A stretch of 64,000 nucleotides of DNA from the NCBI GenBank assembly GCA_000507305.1, contig DF239022.1, positions 248,001 to 312,000 of the forward strand, given 5' to 3'. The notes under the pieces were generated by a model, which was not told where the DNA came from, made no database searches, and was given only the letters and a program-made list of their open reading frames with translations. The number at the start of each line of letters is the position of its first letter. Positions within the stretch are counted from its first letter, which is position 1. The translations under genes and the position numbers were made by a program. Shown here one piece after another: positions 10,304 to 20,659 of this stretch. The DNA is from Breviolum minutum Mf 1.05b.01. Its lineage: Eukaryota > Sar > Dinophyceae > Suessiales > Symbiodiniaceae.

Positions 10304-11539
10304 GTGGCCGTTTTCTTGAAGACACCGTACGGAATGCTCGAAGTACTTCATCACTGGGACGAATCCAAGCAGACCAAGTCCAAGACCGACGGTTGGGTAC
10401 TTCATGGAGCAATTATTAGTTGCGTTTTTGGCCCTCGTTCTCACAACATTGATCCCGGCACACGTCAGCGTGTTGAGCGCCGACACTACGGTGAACCAAT
10501 TGAACATTATGCTTTGGTTGAAGAAGACAGGATTTGCACCCATGGAGTTCGCACTGTTGAAACACCTGCGGGTAAGTTGGATCGCGTTGAGTCATATGAA
10601 GAAATTTCTGACGGTTCGTATTTTTCTGTGAGAGGCTTTCCAACAACATACGTGCAACGAATGGGACTGTCTGAGTACAGAGTTTTATGTATACATATCA
10701 ATTCTTGGTCTTTTCACCACTCGATACAACGAGTCAGAGAAACATTGCGTTCAATTTTCAGCAAAGCATTGATGCGTATGGTTGATTTCATTTGTGGCGA
10801 TTTCAACCTGTTTGCCAACAGGCAGTTTTATCGGGACGTTGGCGGATCCATGCTGGGCGGAATTGTGGTAGAAGTTTTAGAGGATGCCATAAGGGCCATG
10901 AACCAGCAACTCAAACATCAATACCGTGTGACATTCAATAAATCATCTTCAACACGACCTCAGGACGTATTTGACGCGGTATTTGCCAACAGAAACGCAA
11001 ACATGGACTGCATGTTATGCATATCACTTTTCGTCAACAAACAAGATTTTGAGGTCCCGAGACCAAATGTTTTGACAGATCAATTTACCATTTCCCATGA
11101 CTATTTGCATTCCGTTTCTGAACGCCCTCGTCAATTATCGAACTACGACTTATGTCTTGGATTGTTTGATTGTGATTGGCATTTGCCACTTATATGCCGC
11201 ATATCCGCACACGCGATCAAGAACAAACGCGCACGCGGCCCTGAAGCACAGGATGTTCGCAATCAACGTTTCAGAAGCTGGGCTTCTCGACAGGGCAAAG
11301 GAAAGGGCAAAGGTCGACAACCCTACCGTGACGATCAAGAATGGACCGACCAACAATGGTACCAAGATCAGGGTTTTCAAGAGGATCGATATGATCATCC
11401 CACAAGCCGATACTACGGCGACAGACCTGGACCCTATGCTTCCTATGGATCATCTTCATCATCTTCACGAACACCACAGTGGGCCCACCAAGATGGGTAC
11501 CATGGTTCGGTGGATGGCGATAACCCACGCAACGGTTAA
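10304..11539 (+). CDS. Endonuclease/exonuclease/phosphatase-like protein in retroelement
   Basis: About 411 codons. The centre has VLCIHINSWSF and, 50 residues later, MVDFICGDFNLFANRQF, matching the GDFN metal-binding motif of the EEP fold. A later DWHLPLICRI resembles the SDHxPL motif. The C-terminal tail is rich in Gly, Arg, Gln and Tyr (QGKGKGKGRQPYRDDQEW), typical of RNA binding. EEP enzymes nick DNA in LINE elements but are not normal Copia components, so this is either a captured gene or a second element. Coding seems to begin upstream of the Met used here (an open segment from about 10100). Four hairpins lie within it. Confidence 0.55.
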   Translation: MAVFLKTPYGMLEVLHHWDESKQTKSKTDGWVLHGAIISCVFGPRSHNIDPGTRQRVERRHYGEPIEHYALVEEDRICTHGVRTVETPAGKLDRVESYEEISDGSYFSVRGFPTTYVQRMGLSEYRVLCIHINSWSFHHSIQRVRETLRSIFSKALMRMVDFICGDFNLFANRQFYRDVGGSMLGGIVVEVLEDAIRAMNQQLKHQYRVTFNKSSSTRPQDVFDAVFANRNANMDCMLCISLFVNKQDFEVPRPNVLTDQFTISHDYLHSVSERPRQLSNYDLCLGLFDCDWHLPLICRISAHAIKNKRARGPEAQDVRNQRFRSWASRQGKGKGKGRQPYRDDQEWTDQQWYQDQGFQEDRYDHPTSRYYGDRPGPYASYGSSSSSSRTPQWAHQDGYHGSVDGDNPRNG

Positions 11540-11659
11540 GTTGATGACATTGCAAAATGAACCGATACAACGGTTATTACATTGATTGTTGATCTGCTAT
11601 CACCGATTTAACGGTTGATTGAGAGGTGGAGNTTCCAAGGGCACCTTTCAGGGGTATTT

Positions 11660-11790
11660 CTTGTTTCACTGCACTCGCCCCACCCGCCCCACTAGCCACA
11701 CTCGCCCTACTCGCCCCACTCGCCCTACTCGCCCCACTCGCCCTACTCGCCCCACTCGCCCTACTCGCCCCACTCGCCCCGCCCCTGTCG
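11660..11790. repeat. Minisatellite of ACTCGCCCC/ACTCGCCCT units
   Basis: Tandem 9-bp and 18-bp units, same orientation as the 4535-4670 array. An N at 11632 lies just upstream. Confidence 0.85.
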
Positions 11791-11899
11791 CTGCATTCAC
11801 GCGCCTGTTGGCCCAGTCGCTTCCATCACAAATACATTACCGTGACATCTTCAATCATTCTGGCAAAATGCTGTCGTGAACTCTAGCAGACAAGACAAG

Positions 11900-12155
11900 C
11901 AAGCAGGACAAGAGGGGCAAACAGGGCAAGCGGGGCAAACAGGGCAAGCGGGGCAAACAGGGCAAGCGGGGCAAACAGGGCAAGCGGGGCAAACAGGTCA
12001 AGCGGGGCAAGCGGGGCAAGCGGGAAAAAACAGTTAGCAAATCTAGGTCCTCGAGCGGGGCAAGCGGGGCAAGCGGGGCAAGTGGCAGAAACCAACTAGT
12101 TTTGTCACCTGTAAAGCAAGCGGGGCAAGCGGGGCAAGCGGCAGAAATCAGTTAG
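11900..12155. repeat. Minisatellite of GGGGCAAGC/AGGGCAAGC units (inverted)
   Basis: A tandem array in reverse-complement orientation to the arrays at 4535 and 11660. Spacers with GCAGAAAC/TCAGTTAGC occur in the last 100 bp. It forms the right flank of the composite retroelement. Confidence 0.85.
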
Positions 12156-12244
12156 CGGCCCCGCGGGGCACCCACACTGTCCTATTTGATGTTGGTTCAT
12201 CCCAAGCAAAACTTGTTCTGGTCAATATACAGCGATTCTGGTCA

Positions 12245-12370
12245 ATATACCTTCCTTGAAACAAACATAGCCCCTGAAACTAGGCCATCCTTCAAAATGA
12301 GATTTCATCTTCGAACCATCCATCCATTTTTAGGGGCTTTGGCGTGCTGTAGTTTTCAGGGAGGGTATAC
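12245..12370. mobile_element. Palindromic element, family I
   Basis: Ends ATATACCTTCCTTGAAAC and GTTTTCAGGGAGGGTATA are inverted repeats. It abuts the family A copy at 12372. Confidence 0.6.
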
Positions 12371-12371
12371 C

Positions 12372-12478
12372 CTAGTTGGTGATTTCAAACATTTTGTATG
12401 TTCACCCCGAACCTTGGGGGAAATGATCCAATTTGACGAGCATATCTTTCAAATGGGTTTTTTTCAACCACCAACTAG
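12372..12478. mobile_element. Palindromic element, family A
   Basis: It runs from CTAGTTGGTGATTTCAAAC to CAACCACCAACTAG with an internal GATCCAATTTGACGAGCATA. The termini can be read as |GTTGGTG...CAACTAG|, that is, GT...AG. Confidence 0.75.
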
Positions 12479-12479
12479 T

Positions 12480-12981
12480 ATCCGTCCCATGCAAAATCCT
12501 GTGGGAAATTTGGAGCCTGCCTCGTTTCGGATGAAAGGTGGGCTCCTGTGGGTGGACCCAGTGGTGATGGTATCACCTTCCCTCGAAAAGGCCGGGGGAA
12601 ATTGAGGTTTCGGAAACCTAAAAAAATGCATCCAAAATGGACCTGGAAAAGGCAACTGATGAAACGAATCCATGAAGATCCATGAAACAATGATATTTAT
12701 AAGTTTTGATCCATTTTTTGGAGTTCAGAGGTTTGCATGTTTACTTCGGAATCTATTGAGGCTCCAACTGCTTGGTATCAAGTCTTCAAGGAACAATGTT
12801 TGAAATGTTCAGGTCTTGAGGAATGGATACAATATGGATATTTTCTTTTGTTGGGTTATATTGGTTTAATGATGCTTAGTGATTAGTTAGGGTTTTAGTT
12901 GTTTGTACTCCCCAACTACCTATGGTAGTAGAGGATTCTGAATGGTTACTCTTGAGAAGTGGCTAAGGATGCTATTTGCAG
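12480..12981. other. No gene firmly supported
   Basis: An open stretch at about 12482-12600 follows the family A copy but has no family likeness or clear donor. Confidence 0.4.
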
Positions 12982-13078
12982 GAGATAACTATGTTACATG
13001 GCTGAGTGTGCCATACTTCTGGGTCATTGAAACAACGGCCTCCCGAAATCCTGTCTCCAAAAGGGACCTTAAATTCAG
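12982..13078 (+). CDS. Candidate exon, unknown protein
   Basis: An AG|G acceptor (phase 1) leads into an aromatic-rich open frame (NYVTWLSVPYFWVIETTASR) ending at a GT donor (13079). Its end phase (2) does not match the next exon, so an exon is missing or another donor is used. Confidence 0.4.
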
Positions 13079-13264
13079 GTTTCGGAATTTCGTATTTTAG
13101 CCCCGAGCAGTGACTGTTCTCCGCAGCAGTAAAAAGAGAATATAACACTAGATTACCCAGATACAAGAAAATGTGCATCATTTATCATGATTGATGGCGT
13201 TCAGCAAATTTGTGATTATCCTGTATCTTCTGTATTCTCCGTTGTTGTGGTTCGGGCGTTGCAG

Positions 13265-13371
13265 GAATTCCTGAGCATTACGTCCTTTCAGATGAGGACA
13301 ACTGGGGCCAATTTAGATGGTTGTTGTGTGGGGCACTGTGGGATCGGAATGAGGGGACTAAGAACGGACGG
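13265..13371 (+). CDS. Candidate exon, unknown protein
   Basis: AG|G acceptor, phase 1 start and phase 0 end, GT donor at 13372. The peptide IPEHYVLSDEDNWGQFRWLL has clear coding texture. It joins in frame to 13604-13648 and 14012-14116. No family is recognised. Confidence 0.55.
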
Positions 13372-13603
13372 GTATTGGAAAAACAATGGTAGAAATAAAA
13401 GAACTCGTGATAACCCATGATTTTGCTTGATCTCGAACCACTCGTGTTCGAGATTTTGGATTATGTGTAATGTTCACATTGTTGCTTCAAAAACGGAGCA
13501 ATGTGGAAATGTATGTAGTTTCAGTTAATTGGGAATTTGATGGACACAGTAATTCTATATCACCTTTCTATACCTTTTTGTGGATGAACCGCAGCAATTT
13601 CAG

Positions 13604-13648
13604 GTGTCAAAACCTCCCAAAGGGAATGTTAAAGTGGCATGTGCGATC
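13604..13648 (+). CDS. Candidate exon, unknown protein
   Basis: AG|G acceptor and 15 codons (VSKPPKGNVKVACAI), with a GC donor at 13649. The intron that follows opens with a family K-like palindrome arm and closes with its partner just before 14012. Confidence 0.5.
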
Positions 13649-14011
13649 GCGTCCCATTATTTTCATATAATAGGGGATGAACTCATCAATCCAATAGTTT
13701 AGTAAAGGTTTATCTTGTTTATATATCCATTAAAAGGAATTCCGAACTATATCTCCATTGTATTAGGTATATTTATACCCATATTTATACCTTTACTGAT
13801 GATTATGGAGAATACCCAACCTTTACTGTTTATATATATATACACAGATTGTGTCTGAAACTTGTGTAAGATACTATGGTGGATGGCCCTAAAGAATGGT
13901 AGTCAATGTCGTGCCATTCGGGCTTAAGTGGATAAGCCATCCTTTTTTTCTTTGACGAAATTAAAAGGGGTATCCCCATATATTAGGATGACAATCCCCA
14001 ACTGTTGGGAG

Positions 14012-14116
14012 TTGAAACTCGACCTTGGGTGCCACCCCAGCAACCACTGGTTAAGGACCCAGAGGCAGCGCATCCTGCGTCCGAAGAAGGCCGCCGAGCC
14101 GATGGTCAATTTGTAG
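14012..14116 (+). CDS. Candidate terminal exon, unknown protein
   Basis: Phase 0 with the preceding exon. Thirty-five codons, including the stop, end in a basic tail (RQRILRPKKAAEPMVNL) and TAG at 14114-14116. The +1 frame is also open, but the phase match favours this one. Confidence 0.5.
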   Translation: MKLDLGCHPSNHWLRTQRQRILRPKKAAEPMVNL

Positions 14117-14120
14117 GGGG

Positions 14121-14220
14121 ACATGGGGCCCCTATAAATATGCCGGAAATAAATCGGTATATGGGGCTATAACATGCTATAGCCCTACCTAAATATCTAC
14201 TGTAAATGGTGTTATTTCAC
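14121..14220. repeat. Palindromic element, family G-like
   Basis: GGGGCCCCTATAAATATG... and GGGCTATAACATGCTATAGCCC are fold-back segments. Related GGGCCC/GTTATTTCACC modules occur at 17282, 34924, 57284 and 61307. Confidence 0.4.
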
Positions 14221-14685
14221 TTCACCCTACTTATGGTTTTTTGCGCCCACTTTCCAGATGATTTCAAGGTTATTCTATCAGGCTGATTTTTCGACTGCAT
14301 GGCTGATGGGTCGTTTATGTGTGGTTGAGCGTATCCTAGGAATTTGCAGTGTTAATGCATGGTTGATTGTTTTTTGGAAGATCATTGTCTACCTAAAATA
14401 GCAGACTCGATCATTCATATAACATGAACCGTCAACTAAACACCAGCAGAATTTTGGCCCCAGTTTCTCGAACCTGTCTAAGGAAAAAAACATCTGCCAA
14501 ACCTCGATTTTTGTTGTCCGTGTGGGCCCTTTGCACTCAATGCCGGCTGTTTCCCCGCAGGAAACAGCCCTACTAATGGCTTGGTATGGGATGGTGCTTA
14601 ATAATCCCTTAAAGCCTTAGAGGCCTTATTTCTTGGGCTGTGGCATTGGGGGGTCATGTTAGATGAGCAATGAAAAAAAACACCA

Positions 14686-14795
14686 TGGTTGTTTAGGCTA
14701 TGTAAGGGATTATAATTACTACCCAGTTTTATAGGGATTCTAATAAACCAATATTAAGGATCCCTATCAACCAACCAGGATTCAATGGAAAGACG
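14686..14795. mobile_element. Repeat element, family F
   Basis: It shares the modules TACTACCCAGTT, TAAGGATCCCTA and ACCAGGATTCAATGG with copies at 39703 and 63867. Confidence 0.55.
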
Positions 14796-14822
14796 TCCAT
14801 AGCTTTATAGCTCCCATGGCAG

Positions 14823-14872
14823 GAAGTGAAGCTGATAGCGTTCGAGAGAAGCAGGACATTTCACGGCCCAAG
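14823..14872 (+). CDS. Candidate exon, unknown protein
   Basis: An AG|G acceptor follows directly after the family F repeat; GT donor at 14873. One reading is EVKLIAFERSRTFHGPR; a second frame is also open. Confidence 0.35.
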
Positions 14873-15298
14873 GTTTTCAAGTCTGCTCCTGGAAGTTCAG
14901 TAGTCCATGATATATGTTTTGTAATTGTGGATTTACTAAAGATACTGCAGATGTGTGAAAGTTTGATGGAATTATGAATGGCAGTACTCGTACCAATGTG
15001 AAAGGTTGATGGAATTATATACTATGAATGAATAGCAGTACTCGTACCTATGATGTTGCGTGGTTGTATAATTGTATAAGTCTCATTTATGTTTAACATT
15101 TCGGCGTGGCTTGAGATTGGGAAATGATACGATAGATCATTCATTTTGAAAATTACAAGTATGTAAAAGTATGTAAAGACAACACAAAACAAACCTTGTA
15201 TCTAGAAAAAAACTCCTGATTGAACAAGCACATTTGAGATATTTTATAACTCATTGAACCCTAGAGGGGCAACTTCACCCCTGTTTCAGCTCCTGCAG

Positions 15299-15394
15299 TG
15301 TTGGACAGCATGGACACTGCCTCTTGCCGAGAGGACAGCATGTGCAACTTCTTCGTAGAGGGTCTTAGACTGGCCATCATGGCAGTTGACAAGG
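15299..15394 (+). CDS. Candidate exon, unknown protein
   Basis: The coding frame includes LDSMDTASCREDSMCNFFVE and LRLAIMAVDK, ending at a GA donor (15395) in phase 1. It joins in frame to 15782-15844 and 16330-16403, so these three make the 3' end of one gene. No family is recognised. Confidence 0.5.
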
Positions 15395-15781
15395 GACATG
15401 GGTTGACATGGGGTATTCTAAGACACCTGAAATGCACCAAACATCTATGACTTTTCCACGATCATGTAGCAGTTGTGCAAGCAGTTTTCACGGTTTTACC
15501 TGATTAGGAAATCAATCATATGCTTTCACAGATTTTAGAGTGCTGCTTTGGAAAGAACTTATTCAGATGTTGTGAACAGATTTGTTTCCACACATGTGTA
15601 AGACTTACTCATAAATATCAGCATATAAAAATCATTTGATATATTACAACCTACGATGATGTGGATATAGAGTATATGTTTACATTGTGTAGACAATAAC
15701 TTTTGTACAAATATATGCATGCTATATATTGTGTACACATGTTCGTACAGCCATACCTGACTTTTAGTCAGTCATGCACAG

Positions 15782-15844
15782 CCATCAGCCACCTACTCGT
15801 ACCTGTTTCTCCGAACCGTTACCTTCGCCACGTTGCTCCCGCGG
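15782..15844 (+). CDS. Candidate exon, unknown protein
   Basis: An exon of 63 nt (ISHLLVPVSPNRYLRHVAPA) between an AG|C acceptor and a GT donor (15845). It is phase-compatible with both neighbours. Confidence 0.5.
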
Positions 15845-16329
15845 GTCGGTAGAAGCGTTCCGTTTGCCGTGGGGACATTGTCTTTATAGGTGCCAACTCA
15901 GTTGGCTGGAGGGGTCGATAGAAAACATGGGTGTACAGGGCTGAAACATCTGCAGGGGGCCTTTCTATCTTTGAAATTCAGATGTTTTTTTTGTTGATGG
16001 CTTCTGTCTTATCAAAGTTGGTGATTATTGGAGCCTAATCAAATGCTCACCATGTATCAATCACCGGTTGGCTGACTTGGAGTCCCTGAACTGAAATGTC
16101 CCCTGAACTTGCAGTCATGGAGATGGGGTTTTGTGTAATCGGAGAAAACGTCTTGAGAATGTTCACACCAATTGTTGTTTTGTAACTTTGTAACTTGGTA
16201 TATCATGACTTGAAAATATGCTGAGTTACTACTACTTGTGATTTTCCAAACACCTTTGGAAAAATCGGGTTTCAAGTGGAAACATCAAGGCCTTAGAAGT
16301 CATTGAAACCACCTGCATGCTGAAACCAG

Positions 16330-16403
16330 GCCGCCGTCACTATGTCCCGGCAGGTGCTGTATGGGTCAACAGGGGAGACGACCGGAAGCCAAGGGCACAG
16401 TAA
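16330..16403 (+). CDS. Candidate terminal exon, unknown protein
   Basis: AG|G acceptor, phase 1, peptide RRHYVPAGAVWVNRGDDRKP and stop TAA (16401-16403). It continues the frame of 15782-15844. Confidence 0.55.
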
Positions 16404-16563
16404 GGGCTGTGTTTCTCGTTATTTGCATTGTTTTTGAAAATAGACAAGTATTCAGACATCATTGTTGTTGAAGTACTTAAAAAGGGATCCATTAATCATG
16501 TACGGGATCCTACCATTAATTCTTCAAGGCTTCATACGTTGACCCTGTGCACTTCCACCCCAG

Positions 16564-16653
16564 GTGCGTCGTGCGGAGTTACTTGGAGTAGCCTTGCTGG
16601 GAGTCGCATCGCGATGTGCCTTGGAACAACAAAAACTGTGTGGTTTGGATGGA
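16564..16653 (+). CDS. Candidate exon, hydrophobic leader-like
   Basis: An AG|G acceptor and 30 codons to a GT donor (16654). The segment VRRAELLGVALLGVASRCAL is basic then hydrophobic, like a signal or transit peptide. It lies upstream of the ferredoxin gene and might encode part of its plastid-targeting leader; this is only inferred from position. A second frame is open across its start. Confidence 0.4.
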
Positions 16654-16710
16654 GTTTGGAGTGGGTTGCTGGGTTGAAGTATAGGGTTGCTGGGCATTTT
16701 CTTTACCACT

Positions 16711-16819
16711 GGTAGGTGGTGGCAACTTAACATATTTTTTAATGTTCACCCCGACAATGGGGGAAATGATCCAATTTGACGGAGCATATTTTTGCAAAGG
16801 GGTTGAAACCACCAGCTAG
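16711..16819. mobile_element. Palindromic element, family A
   Basis: GGTAGGTGGTGGC...GAAACCACCAGCTAG, with the family core GATCCAATTTGACG(G)AGCATA. Confidence 0.7.
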
Positions 16820-16896
16820 AGTTGAAGAGTATTTGATATTTGGTTATTGCTTGGTATTTCATTTATCTTGCTTTTTGCTTGCTGGGTTTTCGGTAG

Positions 16897-16993
16897 ATTT
16901 GTATGTGACGGTGACACTCCATTGATAGACATTTCCATCCCAGCAGTGTTCGGCATTAAAAAGAAGCACGATGCTGAACCACCAGCCAACCAT
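16897..16993 (+). CDS. Candidate exon with protease-associated-domain-like motif
   Basis: The open frame reads FVCDGDTPLIDISIPAVFGI and then a Lys-rich stretch, before a TGA. The pattern I-x-IPAV-F/M-I is typical of PA domains, but the fragment is too short to be sure. The 3' boundary is undefined. Confidence 0.4.
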
Positions 16994-17387
16994 TGACGCA
17001 ACACTTGCCTAAAGCAAAGTGTTTTTGAATAGATCAAACAATTCCTTCAATTACTTTGAGATCAAAAATGTCCAACAAATTCCAGCCAAATCCATCAGAG
17101 CATTCCGAAGCATGAAAGTGTTTCTGAAAGCTTTGGAACTGGCCTGTCTGATAAGGGGGGTGGTGGTGATGCATCCGACCATAACATTGCACGTTGTTAA
17201 GAAAAAAGAACTATGAATGGCCTGAAATAAATGGAATTATAATAGAATTATATAATATATATATATATATTAATATATATACCCCCTATAGATCAATGGC
17301 CTGAAAAAAAGGGGTACCTGGGGTGAAATAACCCCTATATAGTGGAGTTATTTTTCCTCAACTTCGTGGCCAAAAAAAAACCCAAAG

Positions 17388-17487
17388 GTTTTGTATCGCC
17401 TCGCTGGAGCTCCGCTGAACGTTCCCGTGGCGTGGCCATGCGATACAAGGCATTGCATGGTCCCGGGGACTTGGCGAAGTGGTGGGT
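17388..17487 (+). CDS. Candidate exon, unknown protein
   Basis: AG|G acceptor and a GC-rich open frame (VLYRLAGAPLNVPVAWPCDT). Another frame is also open, and the donor is not certain. Confidence 0.35.
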
Positions 17488-17505
17488 GCACATTTGGCCG
17501 ACTCA

Positions 17506-17611
17506 GAAATATATTGGGCCCCCAAAATGGATGGTGAAAATCATGGAAAAGCCTATTAATCCATGGATGATTTGGAGGAAAGCCCCTATTTTTGGAAACA
17601 CCCGTATATTA
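17506..17611. mobile_element. Palindromic element, family E
   Basis: Inverted ends around ATGGATGGTGAAAATC/CCATGGATGATTTGG, with the terminal CTATTTTTGGAAACACCC shared with copies at 40844 and 62333. Confidence 0.65.
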
Positions 17612-17955
17612 ATGTAGAAAGATGTGGAACGTTTTGTCATCCTAATTATGTACATTATTTATATTTGACAAAGATGTGATTTAAAGAAATCTCCACGTTG
17701 ATTTAAATGTGATGTACATAGTGATTCATAAATTGTTGATGAAAGTTCTTTTGGGACAAGTTTCATCCCAAGAATTCAACAAAAGGTTGTGCATGTTTTA
17801 CCCAAATTTAACTCATTTTTTCAATGGAAGAAAGTATGAAGCTTTTCTTAAGAGAAACATGATAACATGGCAATTCTTTGGGCCGATTCGCAGATGTCGC
17901 TGCCCTGCATTTGAATCGACTTCCATGGATGTCCCATCGGTCCCAAGATCTGCAG

Positions 17956-20189
17956 GTCACCTTAGAGACACCCAGTGGCATTCAAGAGTTCGAGTGTCCT
18001 CCAGATGAACCTTGTTGGAGTTGGATGGGAAAGATTTGAATTGGATTGGAATTGAAGACTATTCCATAAAAAAAACACCTATTTATATAGATGTTATGTG
18101 ATGTTTAAAAGGCAAAGATGTTTGTTTTTTAAGGGGTTGAAAGTGATTTTCTTTTTTCCTCGACGTTGCTTTTTGTATATTTAATTCACATAATATCTAT
18201 ATTGGCATTCAAGGGTGAGGGTTTGGAGTCCATTCTGGCAGGTCACGCGATCTTCCGTCCCAAACGGACCCAAACATTTCCAGGAGAAATCCAGGTTTAT
18301 GCCAAAACAATTGAGGATGTGAATCAAAACTAGTCCTTGATTTTTGCCATATATGTTTTTCCAGTCCCTCAACTGTTTCGCATGACATTCTAGTGGTGTA
18401 CCCTCTGATAAACTAACATAGCCATGGAAATTCCCCAATCATTGTTACTGGTACTGGTAAATACCATCAAAGTGGTGGATTTTCCAGCCAACTATGAAAG
18501 TTTACCAGAGGTTATCATGTGTCCCTTTGACCTTGAATGTAGTCACCTTCATGTTCAAAAAAGCCATGAGGAATACATTTTGGACAAGGCAGCGGAGCTG
18601 GGAGTATCTTGGCGTCAATAGTGAAACGTTCACCAAAAATATGGTTGGTTCATTCAGGATTCATATGGGCAATTTATAGCGACCTCAGCCGAGGTCACTC
18701 CAAATGGTAGTCTAGTAAGAGAATCCCTCCCAAAATAACCTTAAATCAGATTAAGGGTTTATAAAAAATTGCCCATATAAATAGTATGTTTCCCTATGTG
18801 GAGAAACATGCAATAATTTTGTCAATATGTGTAGAGATAGTACCTTACTCATTATGTCCTTATAGAATGAATCTCGTGAAAATACACTGATAAAAATATA
18901 ATAATCCTGGTGCTGACTGTGACTCTTACTTGGATGGCGGGCAGATCCAAAACATGATTTTCATAGGTGGTGGTTGCAATTATTGTTTATGTTCACCCTT
19001 ACCTGCAAAATGATGCAACTTGAGGAATATTTTTCAAATGAGTTGGTTCAACCACCAAACTAGAGTAGCTTTTTGCAGCGTTGGTGATCTTCACTTGAGG
19101 TAGATTTGCCATACTCCTGCCGTGCGGGCGCATGCTCCAGCTGCGCTGGGAAGGTTGGGTTTTTATTCAGCTGACTCGAAATGTGTGTCAAGGTGGTTTC
19201 GTAAGACGCCGCATCTATCCTGCCCCCCAAACAAATACTGTAGATTTTGCATGATTTTGTCCTGTTTCTCGTGTTTTGTTTTTGGGGTCAGAAGTTTTAT
19301 ATAGTTTAATCAAAGTACGAAGGTGTTAAAGGAAAATGAAATGAAGGGAATACGCTGGTATGTGTATTTTTTTGTTGCAAAGTGTTGTTAGGTATATTCA
19401 ACCATTTACCGGACAGATTTTGTGCACCACAGCGGTTCCAAAAAATGTTCAAATCCCTGTGGAACAAGGTCCTGGATGGTAGCGTGGATCAGTCGGAGCA
19501 GGCATTCCTGACAGAGGAACAAATCAAAGAAGGCTATTGTTGGGGCACTTGGATGATGGCAGATGATAGCAGATGATCGTTGTTTTCTTGGATGATAGAT
19601 ATTTACACCATGCTAGGATGTTGAATGTGCCCCATGTTGGACACTTAAGACTAGAACCCTGTGAACTACCAGGACTTTGCTTAAACAAAACAATGTGGCC
19701 ACGGGATGAATGCACATGACCTTACCGACACGACAAACTAAGGCCTAACCTGCACCTCTTATCCCAAGGAGGATGTCCTTCCCTCAGCTTTTTCTGCACC
19801 TTCTATGGCTAGCTGGAGGTAGTAAGGGCCATTTGGATGTAATACTCAAAATCATTGTCCTAAATGGTTTGATGAGTGGAATACTAAACAAAAGAAAGGC
19901 TGCTACTTTTTGAAAATCAAGTTTTTTGAGAGCCAGCTGAAGTCAGGTAATCCAAACAAAAGCAATGTTGATCCGTGTCCTGACAATTATTTTGCTGGAT
20001 CTTAACTATTGACTCTTAAGAATGGCTTAACTTGAACATGCTCTGATGCTCCAGCCGTCAAGATGTCGTTTGGGTCGTTTTCAACTTCAGGTCAGAATCA
20101 AGACTCATGTTGAGCAGGACCGAAATCACCGGGCAGTGCCGCACAAAAAAAACATATTTAGTCAGGTGTTTGTCAAGTTGTTTCTCTGA
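17956..20189 (+). CDS. Plant-type [2Fe-2S] ferredoxin (multi-exon)
   Basis: An electron carrier of photosynthetic type, expected in the plastid. Exons: 17956-18006, 18571-18603, 19100-19153, 19469-19538, 19743-19774, 20091-about 20117 (open to TGA 20187-20189). Together they read VTLETPSGIQEFECPPD, EYILDKAAELG, VDLPYSCRAGACSSCAGK, then GSVDQSEQAFLTEEQIKEGY, CLTCTSYPKED and VRIKTHVEQ. The four cluster ligands are present: Cys-x4-Cys-x2-Cys in SCRAGACSSC and the distal Cys in LTC. Phases agree at every junction. Donors are GA, then four GT; five of six exons begin with G after AG, and the fifth (19743) supplies GC to complete a Cys codon. The N-terminal leader lies upstream (17894-17955 is open in frame but may be intron). 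The C-terminus is uncertain: either read-through to the TGA or a GA donor at 20118 into a further exon. Confidence 0.92.
18398..18512. mobile_element. Palindromic element, family D (in ferredoxin intron 1)
   Basis: GTACCCTCTGATAAACTAAC ... AAAGTTTACCAGAGGTTA. The family has TAAACTAACATGGCAATGG-like inner arms. Confidence 0.65.
18663..18779. mobile_element. Palindromic element, family H (in ferredoxin intron 2)
   Basis: ATATGGGCAATTTATAGCGA ... AATTGCCCATAT. It contains the inner palindrome GACCTCAGCCGAGGTC, also present at 29570 and 48650. Confidence 0.75.
18964..19063. mobile_element. Palindromic element, family A (in ferredoxin intron 2)
   Basis: TAGGTGGTGGTTGC ... GGTTCAACCACCAAACTAG. 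Two elements, H and A, sit in one intron. Confidence 0.65.
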
Positions 20190-20659
20190 ATATGTGATTT
20201 CTATGCACTTGCTGTTCCTATACTATCCCCACGTTCTTGAAAATATATGTGTATACAGTATACAGTGCTTTCTCAACCCAAGACTAGTATAATCTAGAAC
20301 GTTCATGAGCAAAGTCTTTTGCAATCAGGGTATAACTGGTGTTGTTACATGTATATATTGCAAATTTAACATGGAGTTCTAAAAACTACCCTTGTTTCCA
20401 GGAGTTACTGGTACCTTTTCAAAACCACCAATTTGAGTATGTTAAATCTCCAGTGAGCATCATCCGTGTGGGTAAATACACTGACACCATTTCCCTTGTG
20501 TCCAGTCAAAGGGAATCTGTGGGTACCCTTGAGAGAGTAGCCTAGCAGTTTGTTCTCTAGATGTTCCCCCATATGCCTTATATAACCCAATCTATGGTAG
20601 GTACATTACCTTCCTCCAACCGCAGATCCTCCCACCGAAAAAACCCACGGAAAACCCAG

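Larger units (their letters stand above)
8152..11615. repeat. Family of 14 to 16-bp hairpins with covarying stems
   Basis: Fourteen copies of NNCCG-6 nt-CGGNN lie at 8152-8167, 8192-8207, 8238-8253, 9020-9035, 9388-9403, 9429-9444, 9709-9724, 9778-9793, 10276-10291, 10478-10493, 10719-10734, 11406-11419, 11560-11575 and 11602-11615. Outer stem pairs change together (GT/AC, CT/AG, TT/AA, CA/TG, AT/AT, AA/TT). One copy changes an inner pair as well (ACTCG/CGAGT). Loops resemble ATACAA or AAACAC; ATACAA occurs five times. They fall in different reading frames, so protein coding does not explain them. Confidence 0.75.
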
